Assembly: GCF_003718715.1 (NCBI RefSeq)
Contig: NZ_CP033465.1
Coordinates: 1,302,001-1,366,000 of the forward strand
Length of the DNA: 64,000 nucleotides
Direction: 5' to 3'
From: Clostridium sp. JN-1
GTDB lineage: Bacteria > Bacillota > Clostridia > Clostridiales > Clostridiaceae
Shown: positions 56,574 through 64,000 of the stretch, one piece after another
Layout of the letters: every line of letters starts with the position of its first letter
Numbering within the stretch: position 1 is the stretch's first letter
Translations under genes and position numbers: made by a program
Notes under the pieces: generated by a model
Seen by the model: the letters and a program-made list of their open reading frames with translations, nothing else
What the model was told of the DNA's origin: nothing
Database searches by the model: none

Positions 56574-58226
56574 GTGGAAAAAAACAGGGAGTATTGGAAT
56601 GGAGCAAAAGCAACACACCGCCGTGTTATGTTAAAAGCAGCTGGATACACAGACAGCGATATTAAGAACAAGCCTCATATAGGAGTACCAAACTCATTCA
56701 TGGAAGGTTCTCCTGGCAGTGCACATCTCCGTCAAATTGCCGAAGCAGTAAAACAAGGAATTTGGGCTGCAGGCGGTATTCCTATAGAATTTGGAATCCC
56801 TGCAACATGCGGCAACGTAGCAAATGGAGCAGAAGAATTAAAATACGAGCAAGTTGGACGTGATATAGTAGCAATGTCCATTGAATTTGTTACAAAAGTA
56901 CATCATTTTGATGGTTTGGCAATGATTGCATCTTGTGACAATATTATTGCAGGCACATATTTAGCAGCAGCTAGACTTGATATACCGTCAATGGTTATTA
57001 CTGGTGGTTCTATGCAGCCTGGTAATTATTGTGGTAAAAAAGTAGTAGAAGCAGAGCTGGACGTTGCTGTACTCGGCGGTGAAAGCGAAGAAACATTATC
57101 AGATATGGAAGAACATGTATGCCCATCTTACGGTGCTTGTCCATCAATGGGAACAGCTAACACAATGCAAATGCTCGGGGAGGTTATGAATTTAGTTCTT
57201 CCAGGAACAGGTACAATTCCTGCATCCGATAATTTAAAGATCCGTAAAGCGAGGGAAGCAGGATCTTATATGGTAGAACTAGTAAAATCCGGACGTAAAC
57301 CTTCTGAATTAATTACAAAGGAAACATTATTAAATGCAATTATGTTTGATATGGCAGTTGCTGGATCAACAAATGCAGTACTACATATCTTAAGTATTGC
57401 ATATGAACTTGGTATCAAAATTACAATGGAAGACTTTGAAAGGTATGCTAAAGAAATTCCATGTATTACAGGTGTCATTCCAAGTGGTCCATATACGGTA
57501 GTAGATTTCCACTATGCAGGTGGGGTTTTAGCTGTCATGAAGATGATTGAAAGCAAACTTTATACAGATGTTCCAACCATGACAGGGGAGACGTGGAAGG
57601 ATATTTTAGCAAATGTGAAAGTAGAAAGTACAGATATTATCAGAAGCCTTGATAATCCATTATACGACGAACCAGGACTTAAAGTTTTGCGCGGTAATCT
57701 TTCCCCAAATGGTGCTATTGTAAGACCAACAGGTGTGCCTAAAGAAATGAAATACTTCAAAGGAAAAGCAAAGGTATTTAACAACGACTTTGAATCATTG
57801 GCAGCAATCGAAAAAGGTGAAATTGTACCAGGTGATGTAATTGTTATCCGTTATGAAGGATGTAAAGGTTCCCCGGGTATGAAAGAGATGATGCTTACTA
57901 CAGATGCTTTGGTAGGATACGGCTTGCATAAGAGTGTAGGACTTGTAACAGATGCTAGATTCTCAGGGTTCAATTATGGGGCAATTGTAGGGCATGTATC
58001 ACCGGAAGCATACGATGGTGGTAACATTGCACTTGTAGAAGATGGAGATGTTATTGTAGTAGACACAATTAAAGGAGAAGTAACATTAGAAGTATCAGAA
58101 GAGGAATTGGCAAGGAGAAGAAAAAATTGGGTATGTCCGCCTCTTAAAGAACAAAAAGGCTGTCTTGCATTATTTGCAAAGAATTGCAGACCAGCAGAAG
58201 AAGGCGGAGCTATGCAGCCTTGGTAA
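56574..58226 (+). CDS. IlvD/Edd-family dehydratase-like protein without the usual active-site lysine
   Basis: A 550-residue protein of the dihydroxy-acid/phosphogluconate dehydratase family. Three cysteines at the expected places, C79, C121 and C189, could hold an iron-sulfur cluster, and GACPSMGTANTM is the family motif around the third. The usual CDK(T) at the second cysteine reads CDN here (residues 121-123), so the lysine that is carbamylated and binds magnesium in characterised enzymes is missing. It is therefore unlikely to be housekeeping IlvD. It is the second gene after an OCD-family enzyme and starts with GTG after GGGGGAAAGG. A strong terminator follows. Confidence 0.82.
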   Translation: MEKNREYWNGAKATHRRVMLKAAGYTDSDIKNKPHIGVPNSFMEGSPGSAHLRQIAEAVKQGIWAAGGIPIEFGIPATCGNVANGAEELKYEQVGRDIVAMSIEFVTKVHHFDGLAMIASCDNIIAGTYLAAARLDIPSMVITGGSMQPGNYCGKKVVEAELDVAVLGGESEETLSDMEEHVCPSYGACPSMGTANTMQMLGEVMNLVLPGTGTIPASDNLKIRKAREAGSYMVELVKSGRKPSELITKETLLNAIMFDMAVAGSTNAVLHILSIAYELGIKITMEDFERYAKEIPCITGVIPSGPYTVVDFHYAGGVLAVMKMIESKLYTDVPTMTGETWKDILANVKVESTDIIRSLDNPLYDEPGLKVLRGNLSPNGAIVRPTGVPKEMKYFKGKAKVFNNDFESLAAIEKGEIVPGDVIVIRYEGCKGSPGMKEMMLTTDALVGYGLHKSVGLVTDARFSGFNYGAIVGHVSPEAYDGGNIALVEDGDVIVVDTIKGEVTLEVSEEELARRRKNWVCPPLKEQKGCLALFAKNCRPAEEGGAMQPW

Positions 58227-58274
58227 ATAAAAAAATTCGTGATATTTTTTAAATAAAATAATAATAAATATTAT

Positions 58275-58312
58275 AAAAAGACATTCATTTTTAGATGAGT
58301 GTCTTTTTTTTT
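58275..58312 (+). terminator. terminator
   Basis: A 14-bp stem with one G-U pair (58275-58288 with 58295-58308), six-base loop and a run of T's to 58312. It ends the OCD/IlvD-like operon. Confidence 0.85.
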
Positions 58313-58460
58313 ATAGTATAGAAAATTATAACTTTTGTAAAATATAAATATAAAAAGTAAATGCAGGAGACTCCTAAGCTGCGGAAATTAGCGGATTTGC
58401 AGCAGTTAAAGTATATAAATTTTAGACATAATTGTATAAAAGTTGATAAAATTGTTGTTT

Positions 58461-58499
58461 TTTATATGATTATTGACAATATCGAAATAATCATATAAA
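58461..58499. promoter_or_regulatory. 14-bp perfect inverted repeat
   Basis: TTTATATGATTATT (58461-58474) and AATAATCATATAAA (58486-58499) with an 11-nt centre, in the long leader region of the amino acid permease. It could be an operator or an RNA hairpin. Confidence 0.5.
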
Positions 58500-58682
58500 A
58501 TTAAGAAAAAATATTCTTGAAATTGTAAGATCATAAAACTAATTAACGTAAAAGCAGATAATTAACACGAAACTGAATATTATGAAAAATATATTATTTT
58601 CTTTAGGTAACTTTTAACTCGTTCATAAAGGGTACTTCACAATATATATTCACTAAGCGAGTGAGGAAATCCTTTTTGATAT

Positions 58683-58724
58683 AGCTTGAAAAGCCTTGAA
58701 TATTTGGCAAGCTTTTAATTTTTT
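58683..58724 (+). terminator. possible attenuator before the permease gene
   Basis: AGCTTG (with a bulged AAAAG) and CC pair with GGCAAGCT (58706-58713), and T-rich sequence follows. Its position between leader and ribosome site fits transcription attenuation. Confidence 0.4.
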
Positions 58725-58745
58725 ATAAAGGAAAGGGGTAGTAAA

Positions 58746-60140
58746 ATGAGCAATAAAGTTGAAATTCAAAAAGGCGAAGGACTAGAGCGCGGTCTTGAAG
58801 AAAGACACATTAAAATGATGGCAATTGGTGGAGCTATTGGAGTTGGTTTGTTTCTAGGATCAGCAACAGCTATTCAGGCAGCAGGCCCAGCTATATTACT
58901 TACTTATGCTGTTGCAGGAATAATTATTTTTTTCATCATGCGTGCACTTGGAGAAATGGCTGTTGAACATCCAGTTGCAGGTTCTTTTAGCGCATATGCA
59001 AATGATTACGTAAGTCCTCTTGCAGGATATCTAACAGGTTGGACATATTGGATAATGTGGGTTGTAACTTGTATGGCAGAAGTTACAGCGATAGGTATTT
59101 ACATTAACTTCTGGTTTCCAAATGTACCGCAGTGGGTGTCAGCACTTGTTGCCGTTTGTATACTTACTGTTGTAAACTTAACTGCAGCAAAAGCATTTGG
59201 TGAAATCGAATTCTGGTTTGCACTTATAAAGGTTGTTACAATAATTGCCATGATAGTAATCGGTTTAGCTATGATAATATTTGGTTTAGGAAATAAAGGA
59301 GTACCAATTGGTATTTCAAACTTGACCGCTCATGGTGGTTTCTTTCCTAAAGGAATTAAGGGACCTATATCAACATTGACTATGGTTGCATTTGCTTTCG
59401 TAGGAGTCGAGCTTATCGGTGTTACAGCTGGAGAAGCAAAAAATCCTGAAAAAGTAATACCATCAGCTATAAACAGCGTTTTCGCGCGAGTAATGATATT
59501 CTATATTGGTGCATTGTTTGTTATAATGTCGCTTTATGCTTGGGACAGCATAGGAACAAAAGGAAGTCCATTCGTTCTTACATTCTCCAAACTTGGTATA
59601 GCAGCAGCTGCTGGCATAATAAACTTTGTTGTACTTACAGCAGCATCCTCATCATGTAACTCAGGCATATTTACAACTGGCCGTATGCTGTATAATCTTT
59701 CACTTCAAGGACAGGCACCAAAGTGTTTTTCAAAGCTCAGCAAAACTAACGTCCCTAAGAACGCAATACTTACTTCAGTAGGATTTATGTTAATTGGAGT
59801 TATAATAAACTATGTTGCTCCTGGTAAAGCATTCACTTATGTTACAAGTGTAGGAACATTTGCAGGAATATTTGCTTGGTTCATGATTGTTTACACTCAG
59901 ATTAAATTTAGAAGGAGTCTTACACCTGAACAGGTTAAGAATCTTAAGTTTAAAACAGTACTTTATCCAGCTTCAGGCATCATAACTATGATATTCTTAG
60001 TTGGTGTATTTGTTTCCATGTGCATGGGTGCAGATACAAGAATTCCAGCTGTAGTTGGAGTTGTATGGATGCTGCTTTTAATTGCTGCTTGGTATGTAAG
60101 TGGATTAAATAAAAAGAAAGCTACTAAACTGCTTAGTTAG
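58746..60140 (+). CDS. amino acid permease (APC superfamily, AAT family)
   Basis: A 464-residue permease with twelve predicted helices. The N-terminal family block (LERGLEERHIKMMAIGGAIG) and the GSFSAYANDYVSPLAGYLTGW segment are characteristic of the AAT branch (GabP, AroP, ProY and LysP types). The conserved EIEFWFALIK motif is also present. The specific amino acid cannot be read. It is preceded by a long leader with possible regulatory hairpins and followed by a very strong terminator. Its proximity to an OCD-family enzyme and an M20 amidohydrolase suggests amino acid uptake for catabolism. Confidence 0.9.
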   Translation: MSNKVEIQKGEGLERGLEERHIKMMAIGGAIGVGLFLGSATAIQAAGPAILLTYAVAGIIIFFIMRALGEMAVEHPVAGSFSAYANDYVSPLAGYLTGWTYWIMWVVTCMAEVTAIGIYINFWFPNVPQWVSALVAVCILTVVNLTAAKAFGEIEFWFALIKVVTIIAMIVIGLAMIIFGLGNKGVPIGISNLTAHGGFFPKGIKGPISTLTMVAFAFVGVELIGVTAGEAKNPEKVIPSAINSVFARVMIFYIGALFVIMSLYAWDSIGTKGSPFVLTFSKLGIAAAAGIINFVVLTAASSSCNSGIFTTGRMLYNLSLQGQAPKCFSKLSKTNVPKNAILTSVGFMLIGVIINYVAPGKAFTYVTSVGTFAGIFAWFMIVYTQIKFRRSLTPEQVKNLKFKTVLYPASGIITMIFLVGVFVSMCMGADTRIPAVVGVVWMLLLIAAWYVSGLNKKKATKLLS

Positions 60141-60165
60141 TACCCCAGGGGTGCAAAAAATGGCA

Positions 60166-60205
60166 AACGTTAAGGCAGCAAAGAGAGCTTTGCTGCCTTA
60201 ATGTT
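60166..60205. terminator. strong bidirectional terminator
   Basis: An 18-bp stem with one G-U pair (60166-60183 with 60188-60205) and an AGAG loop, between the convergent permease and amidohydrolase genes. Confidence 0.85.
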
Positions 60206-60265
60206 TTAAGAATGATTAATTTGGGTAATCATCTATTATATCTCTATTTTTGTGTTAAATAATAT

Positions 60266-61444
60266 CTAATCATTGAGGTAATCAAGAGCTATTTGAACAT
60301 AAGATGCAACACCTATTGGCAATGCATTTTCATCTACATTAAAGTAGTTTGAATGATGAGAGTAACAGCAGCCATTTTTTTCATTTCTTCCACCTAACAG
60401 CATTAACACTCCAGGTACATGCTCAAGGTATTCTGAAAAGTCTTCAGAGCCCATTATTTTTTCAGATGGAATAATACCTTCTTCTCCAATAAGCTTTATA
60501 ATTGAGTTTTTAATAAGTTTTGTTCCTTGTCTATCATTTACTGTTACAGCACATTTAAAATTATAATTAAATTCATACTTGCATCCATAAGCTTCACAGG
60601 TATTTTTCGCTATTTTTTCAATCCATTCAGGTATTTTTTTTCTAGAATATGCACTAAAAGCTCTATTCATACCTTCTATTTGAACATCTCCAGGAGTAAC
60701 ATTGAATCTTTCTCCGCCTTTTATTGTACCCACATTTATTACTATAGGTGATCTGGCGTCATTTATTCTGCTTGGAATTGTTTGTATACTTTGTATAATT
60801 GCTGAGGCACAGACAATTGCATCTATTCCCTGCCATGGGGCAGAACCATGACTGGATTTTCCCTTTATATTTAGACTCCAAATATCTCCACTTGCCATAA
60901 AAGGTCCCTCTTGAAGTATTACCTTATTTAAAGGAGTATCAGCCCATATGTGCATGCCGAAAATGAAGTCTACGTCAGGATTTTTTAACACACCATTTTC
61001 CACTAATTTTTTAGCACCTACTGCTAATTCCTCAGCTGGTTGAAATATAAATTTTACAGTACCATTAAATTGATCCCTCATTTCAGATAAGAGCTTTGCG
61101 GCGCCTAAAAGCATTGATGTATGACAATCATGTCCGCAGCCATGCATAAATCCTGGATTTTCTGAAGCAAAGGGAAGATTGGTTTTTTCAGTAACGGAAA
61201 GTGCGTCCATATCTGCTCTTAAAGCAATAACTTTTCCAGGAGCTTTTCCTTCTAATATACCTATTACTCCAGTTCCACAGATATGATAAACCTTAATTCC
61301 CATTTTTGAAAGTTCGTCTGCAACTATTTTTGAAGTTCTGATTTCTTTAAGTGATGGTTCAGGATGTCTATGGAAATCCCTTCTTAAATTAACAACCCAA
61401 TCTTGTATTTGTTTTGATTTTTCAAGTATGCTGTTCATCTGCAT
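60266..61444 (-). CDS. M20D amidohydrolase (N-acyl-amino-acid or hippurate hydrolase-like)
   Basis: A 392-residue metal-dependent peptidase-fold enzyme that removes acyl or carboxybenzoyl-like groups from amino acids. Visible features are the FHRHPEPS N-terminal motif, ADMDALSV, the metal-site HGCGHDCHTS with its conserved cysteine and histidines, QPAEE (catalytic glutamate region), and the closing SHHSNYFNVDE. A lid domain lies in the middle (about 180-295). The frame opens at ATG 61444, but the second ATG at 61438 has better spacing to the AGGGGG site. It is the second gene of an operon read leftward from a sigma-54-type promoter. Confidence 0.88.
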   Translation of the reverse strand: MQMNSILEKSKQIQDWVVNLRRDFHRHPEPSLKEIRTSKIVADELSKMGIKVYHICGTGVIGILEGKAPGKVIALRADMDALSVTEKTNLPFASENPGFMHGCGHDCHTSMLLGAAKLLSEMRDQFNGTVKFIFQPAEELAVGAKKLVENGVLKNPDVDFIFGMHIWADTPLNKVILQEGPFMASGDIWSLNIKGKSSHGSAPWQGIDAIVCASAIIQSIQTIPSRINDARSPIVINVGTIKGGERFNVTPGDVQIEGMNRAFSAYSRKKIPEWIEKIAKNTCEAYGCKYEFNYNFKCAVTVNDRQGTKLIKNSIIKLIGEEGIIPSEKIMGSEDFSEYLEHVPGVLMLLGGRNEKNGCCYSHHSNYFNVDENALPIGVASYVQIALDYLND

Positions 61445-61516
61445 ACGCCCCCTAAATTAATAATATTTATTAAGTGATAATAAGGTTAGCAAAGATTAAG
61501 CTTATACAATTTGGTT

Positions 61517-62707
61517 TTATAGTAACTTTAAGAATATACTTGCAATTATTATTGAAGCAATGGATACTGTTGCAAAACCGCCTACAAGCATTCGAGGAAG
61601 AATTATATCTACTATATAAAGCCTCTCCTCTTCAGATTCACTTACAGATTTACATACCTCATGAGTAATTATATAGTCTGCTGGAAATCCAAATAGTGCT
61701 GTAAGCGCACAGGCAAACCCCATTTCCTTTGAAAAACCAAGAAATCTTCCAATAAGCGCTGACGTTAGGAACATACCAATTAATCCTAGTATTATTAGAA
61801 CTATTATTGGAACTATTATGTTTAAAAGCTGTTGTGGTGTAACAGCAGATAAACCAGAAAGTACATATGCTAAAAGACCGCAAATAAGCCATCCAAAAAC
61901 TCCAGCTTGAACAAGAGCCCTTTCCTCCAGAAATCCTAACTCACAGAAGATTACACCAAATATAAGACAAATTACATATTGGTTAAGAGCTCCATGTAGA
62001 AGATTTGAAACACAGTTTGCTAATATTGCAACTATCATTACTTTAAAGAGTATCATTGATGTTGTTCTATAAGATTCAGGAAGAGGAGGTATAAGTTTTT
62101 TTCTGTTAGCATCTCCAGTAAGTTTTTTGCTAGCTCCAATTTCTTTTGAATCTGGGCCATTTTTCCTAAAGTCTGTAATTAATCTTCGACCTTCTCTTTT
62201 AAGACACCAAGAAGTAAGCGGATATCCAAAAAAGCTATGTGTAATAAACATTGCTATAGGTAATGCTGCTAGCTCCATAAGTCCTTTAGCCTTTAATCCT
62301 TCTGACATCAACACAGCTGCTACTATGCCGCCAGTTAGTGGTGGAGTTGCTGCAATAACTATATGCCAATCAAATAATAGGTTTCCTATAGTCATAGTAA
62401 GTAAGATAATTCCACATATTCCGCATACTGCAACTACAACTGCTTTCCATTGATCTATAAGTTTACGCAGACTCATTAGAGTGCCAAGATGTACAAGAAG
62501 TAAACTCATGCATATGGATACAAAGGAAGGACCGAAAGAAGCTTGAGAAACAAGATCTTTAGGTGCGAATGTCCAAAATCCCAGCATGAATAAAACAGCA
62601 GAAACAAATACAGAAGGAACATAAGCTTTAGTTTTGTTCGATACGACTTCCCCTACGAGCAAAAATCCCATGACTATGAGGAAGCACTGAATAGAACTAA
62701 ATGTCAT
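61517..62707 (-). CDS. polytopic membrane transporter, GltS-like arrangement
   Basis: A 396-residue membrane protein with about ten to twelve helices and a charged cytoplasmic loop near residues 170-205. I do not recognise a named family with confidence. The layout of two similar halves with TPPLTGGIVAAVLMSEG and GFPADYIITHEV segments recalls glutamate:sodium symporters or related transporters. The start at 62707 has AAAGGAG 9 nt upstream; the frame is open to 62773 without a ribosome site. Its gene is 72 nt upstream of the amidohydrolase on the same strand, and it likely carries that enzyme's substrate or product. Confidence 0.75.
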   Translation of the reverse strand: MTFSSIQCFLIVMGFLLVGEVVSNKTKAYVPSVFVSAVLFMLGFWTFAPKDLVSQASFGPSFVSICMSLLLVHLGTLMSLRKLIDQWKAVVVAVCGICGIILLTMTIGNLLFDWHIVIAATPPLTGGIVAAVLMSEGLKAKGLMELAALPIAMFITHSFFGYPLTSWCLKREGRRLITDFRKNGPDSKEIGASKKLTGDANRKKLIPPLPESYRTTSMILFKVMIVAILANCVSNLLHGALNQYVICLIFGVIFCELGFLEERALVQAGVFGWLICGLLAYVLSGLSAVTPQQLLNIIVPIIVLIILGLIGMFLTSALIGRFLGFSKEMGFACALTALFGFPADYIITHEVCKSVSESEEERLYIVDIILPRMLVGGFATVSIASIIIASIFLKLL

Positions 62708-62816
62708 TGTTTTCACACTCCTTTTAAATAATAAAATTTTTAAAGTGATGAAGTACGTGGCTTGGTAATACATTATTTTAAATTTTCCAAATATACTTTA
62801 ATTTAACTTTATATAT

Positions 62817-62833
62817 AGCAATTACCGTTCCAA
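62817..62833 (-). promoter_or_regulatory. sigma-54 (-24/-12) promoter
   Basis: The minus strand reads TTGGAACGGTAATTGCT. It matches the consensus TTGGCACG-N4-TTGCT except for one base, with the required GG-N10-GC spacing. Transcription would start near 62805 and run into the permease/amidohydrolase operon, divergent from a sigma-54 activator gene. Confidence 0.8.
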
Positions 62834-62961
62834 AAGACATAATATAGGAAAATTAAAGATTTTACATAAAGATAAATAGAATGATATACTTAAAATTAAT
62901 ATTTTTTTTGCAATACAAGTAATCATAAAATTCAAAAAATAGAAATAATATTATAACATAG

Positions 62962-63011
62962 TGTAATTAATTGTTACAATTTTAAGTTTGAAAATGTAAC
63001 AATTAATTACA
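62962..63011. promoter_or_regulatory. paired dyad sites, candidate enhancer for the sigma-54 activator
   Basis: TGTAATTAATTGTTACA (62962-62978) and its exact reverse complement (62995-63011), each nearly palindromic (TGTAA...TTACA arms), 33 bp apart, about three helical turns. They lie 130-180 bp upstream of the -24 element, the usual enhancer distance, and just before the activator gene. Confidence 0.75.
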
Positions 63012-63086
63012 AAGTATAAGTAAAGATGCCTATAATTTGTTTTGATACAATTAAATATATTATTTTTTATAAAGGGAGGTGGAAAA

Positions 63087-64000
63087 ATGGAATTCAGTAA
63101 AGATGTGACAAGTAAGATGATAAAAGAATATATGTGTAAGTCAATGGATATGGTTTTTAATCAAATACCAGTCCCCATAGTCTTTGTTGATTCCAAATGT
63201 AAAATAGTTTCTTTAAATAATGGATTTTTAGATTATCTAGGTATGAAAAATGAAGAGGTGAAAGGAAAATGTGTTAGTGATATAGATCCCAATGCTAGAC
63301 TCCCAATAGTACTTAAAACTGGTAAAGCTGAAATTGGACATAGACATAAGCTAGAAGGTAGAAAAGAGGTTATAGCTGATAGAATTCCAATTTTTCATAA
63401 TAAGAGAATAATTGGTGGAGTTAGTATCATAATAATTGATGATTTAAATTATCTTTATAATTTAATAAATGAAAATCACTTAATGAGAAATTTAAATATA
63501 AATAAAATGGTTAATATACCTAAGTTATATAGTTCAAAATATACCTTTGACGATATTTTAACTAATTCTCCCAATATGCAGAAATGCAAAAATCAAGCTA
63601 GTATATTTGCAGATACTGATTTTACTGTTTTAATTACTGGTGAAAGTGGGGTTGGAAAAGAACTTTTTGCTCATGCCATTCATCATAAAAGCAGGCGAAA
63701 GGACAAGCCTTTTATAAGAGTGAATTGTGCAGCAATACCAGAAAATCTTATGGAATCGGAACTTTTCGGCTATGAAGAAGGTGCATTTACTGGTGCATCA
63801 AAAAAGGGGAAGATAGGAAAATTTCAGTTAGCAAATACAGGAACAATCTTCCTTGATGAAATAGGAGAATTGCCAGTGAATATGCAGACAAAGCTTCTTA
63901 GAGTACTCCAGGAAAAGGAGATAGAACCAATAGGAAGTAATAAAATCCTCAATATAGATGTAAGAGTTATAGCTGCAACTAACTGTCACTTATTAGAGAA
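63087..64000 (+). CDS. sigma-54-dependent transcriptional activator (PAS, AAA+), partial
   Basis: The first 304 residues of an enhancer-binding protein whose 3' end lies beyond the window. A PAS sensor domain (about 25-125; [20 protein letters not shown]) is followed by the AAA+ sigma-54 activation domain with Walker A GESGVGKE starting at residue 185, the sigma-54 contact loop GAFTGA at 232-237, Walker B FLDEIGEL and the RVIAATN sensor. A C-terminal DNA-binding domain is expected but not seen. ATG 63087 follows a GGGAGGTGG site. It should activate the divergent permease/amidohydrolase operon through the paired dyads. Confidence 0.93.
   Translation, partial: MEFSKDVTSKMIKEYMCKSMDMVFNQIPVPIVFVDSKCKIVSLNNGFLDYLGMKNEEVKGKCVSDIDPNARLPIVLKTGKAEIGHRHKLEGRKEVIADRIPIFHNKRIIGGVSIIIIDDLNYLYNLINENHLMRNLNINKMVNIPKLYSSKYTFDDILTNSPNMQKCKNQASIFADTDFTVLITGESGVGKELFAHAIHHKSRRKDKPFIRVNCAAIPENLMESELFGYEEGAFTGASKKGKIGKFQLANTGTIFLDEIGELPVNMQTKLLRVLQEKEIEPIGSNKILNIDVRVIAATNCHLLE

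Larger units (their letters stand above)
58313..58745 (+). other. 433-bp leader region before the amino acid permease
   Basis: No gene is seen. It contains the perfect inverted repeat at 58461-58499 and a terminator-like hairpin at 58683-58713 (AGCTTG...GGCAAGCT followed by TTTAATTTTTT) only 20 nt before the AAAGGAAAGGGG ribosome site. I looked for a T-box consensus and did not find it. A regulated leader is possible. Confidence 0.45.
62708..63086. other. 379-bp divergent control region
   Basis: No gene is seen. It contains, from left to right, a 98-nt leader for the leftward operon, a sigma-54 promoter match on the minus strand (62817-62833) and two 17-bp dyads (62962 and 62995), then the start of the activator gene. 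Confidence 0.7.

Noticed and set aside
58700-58720. A sigma-54 promoter before the amino acid permease (TTGGCAAGCTTTT).
   Set aside because: There is no GC pair ten bases after the GG, so the -12 element is missing.
58313-58745. A T-box riboswitch before the amino acid permease.
   Set aside because: The conserved T-box core (AGGGTGGNACCGCG) is absent.

Overview
This is a low-GC, strongly AT-biased Firmicute chromosome segment that looks like a Clostridium. The coding sequences use AGA/ATA/TTA-type codons, have strong AGGAGG ribosome sites, and include typical clostridial families (PepF, QueH, DEDDh exonuclease, membrane MutS-like ATPase, BceAB-type exporters, collagen-like surface protein). 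The species cannot be named from this window alone.

Layout. 1-991: 3' end of a 23S rRNA gene, a 5S gene and a terminator. 1.0-18.1 kb: mostly housekeeping genes (FTR1-like permease, PepF, a SUV3-like helicase, a cysteine-rich collagen-like protein, a SWIM/SNF2 helicase, an MFS pump, an ABC-F protein, a malic/malolactic enzyme, QueH, an exonuclease). 18.3-22.5 kb: small envelope genes, an acyltransferase, a hydrolase and a frameshifted DUF441 gene. 22.6-26.6 kb: a TetR-controlled efflux operon with three matching operator palindromes. 26.7-32.4 kb: a decayed region with a broken PatB/MalY aminotransferase, NudC, a MutS-like ATPase, a 226-nt near-perfect hairpin and a dead transposase. 32.6-51.1 kb: an envelope-stress island with three separate two-component/ABC-transporter modules (BceRSAB-like; OmpR-type TCS divergent from an ABC-2 exporter; LytTR/GHKL TCS plus an ABC-2 exporter), a beta-lactamase-fold protein and a DUF6323/DUF6179-type pair. 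51.3-53.5 kb: a WYL regulator with a zinc-ribbon/effector-binding protein. 53.7-60.2 kb: peptide and amino acid uptake with an ornithine-cyclodeaminase/IlvD-like enzyme pair whose codon use differs from its neighbours. 60.3-64.0 kb: an M20 amidohydrolase and an unusual permease read leftward from a strong sigma-54 promoter match, divergent from a PAS/AAA+ sigma-54 activator that runs off the window; two 17-bp dyads between them look like its enhancer sites.

How the genes work together. The last 10 kb reads as a small-peptide/acyl-amino-acid utilisation region: peptide symporter, amino acid permease, amidohydrolase, a redox enzyme of the OCD family and a dehydratase-fold enzyme. The middle 18 kb reads as sensing and export of antimicrobial peptides. 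The most noteworthy regulatory architecture is the sigma-54 locus; the most noteworthy non-coding structure is the large hairpin at 30.8-31.0 kb plus a four-copy palindromic repeat near it; the most noteworthy enzyme is the IlvD-like protein that lacks the lysine usually carbamylated in this family.

Limits: all family calls are from reading the sequence; no database search was run.
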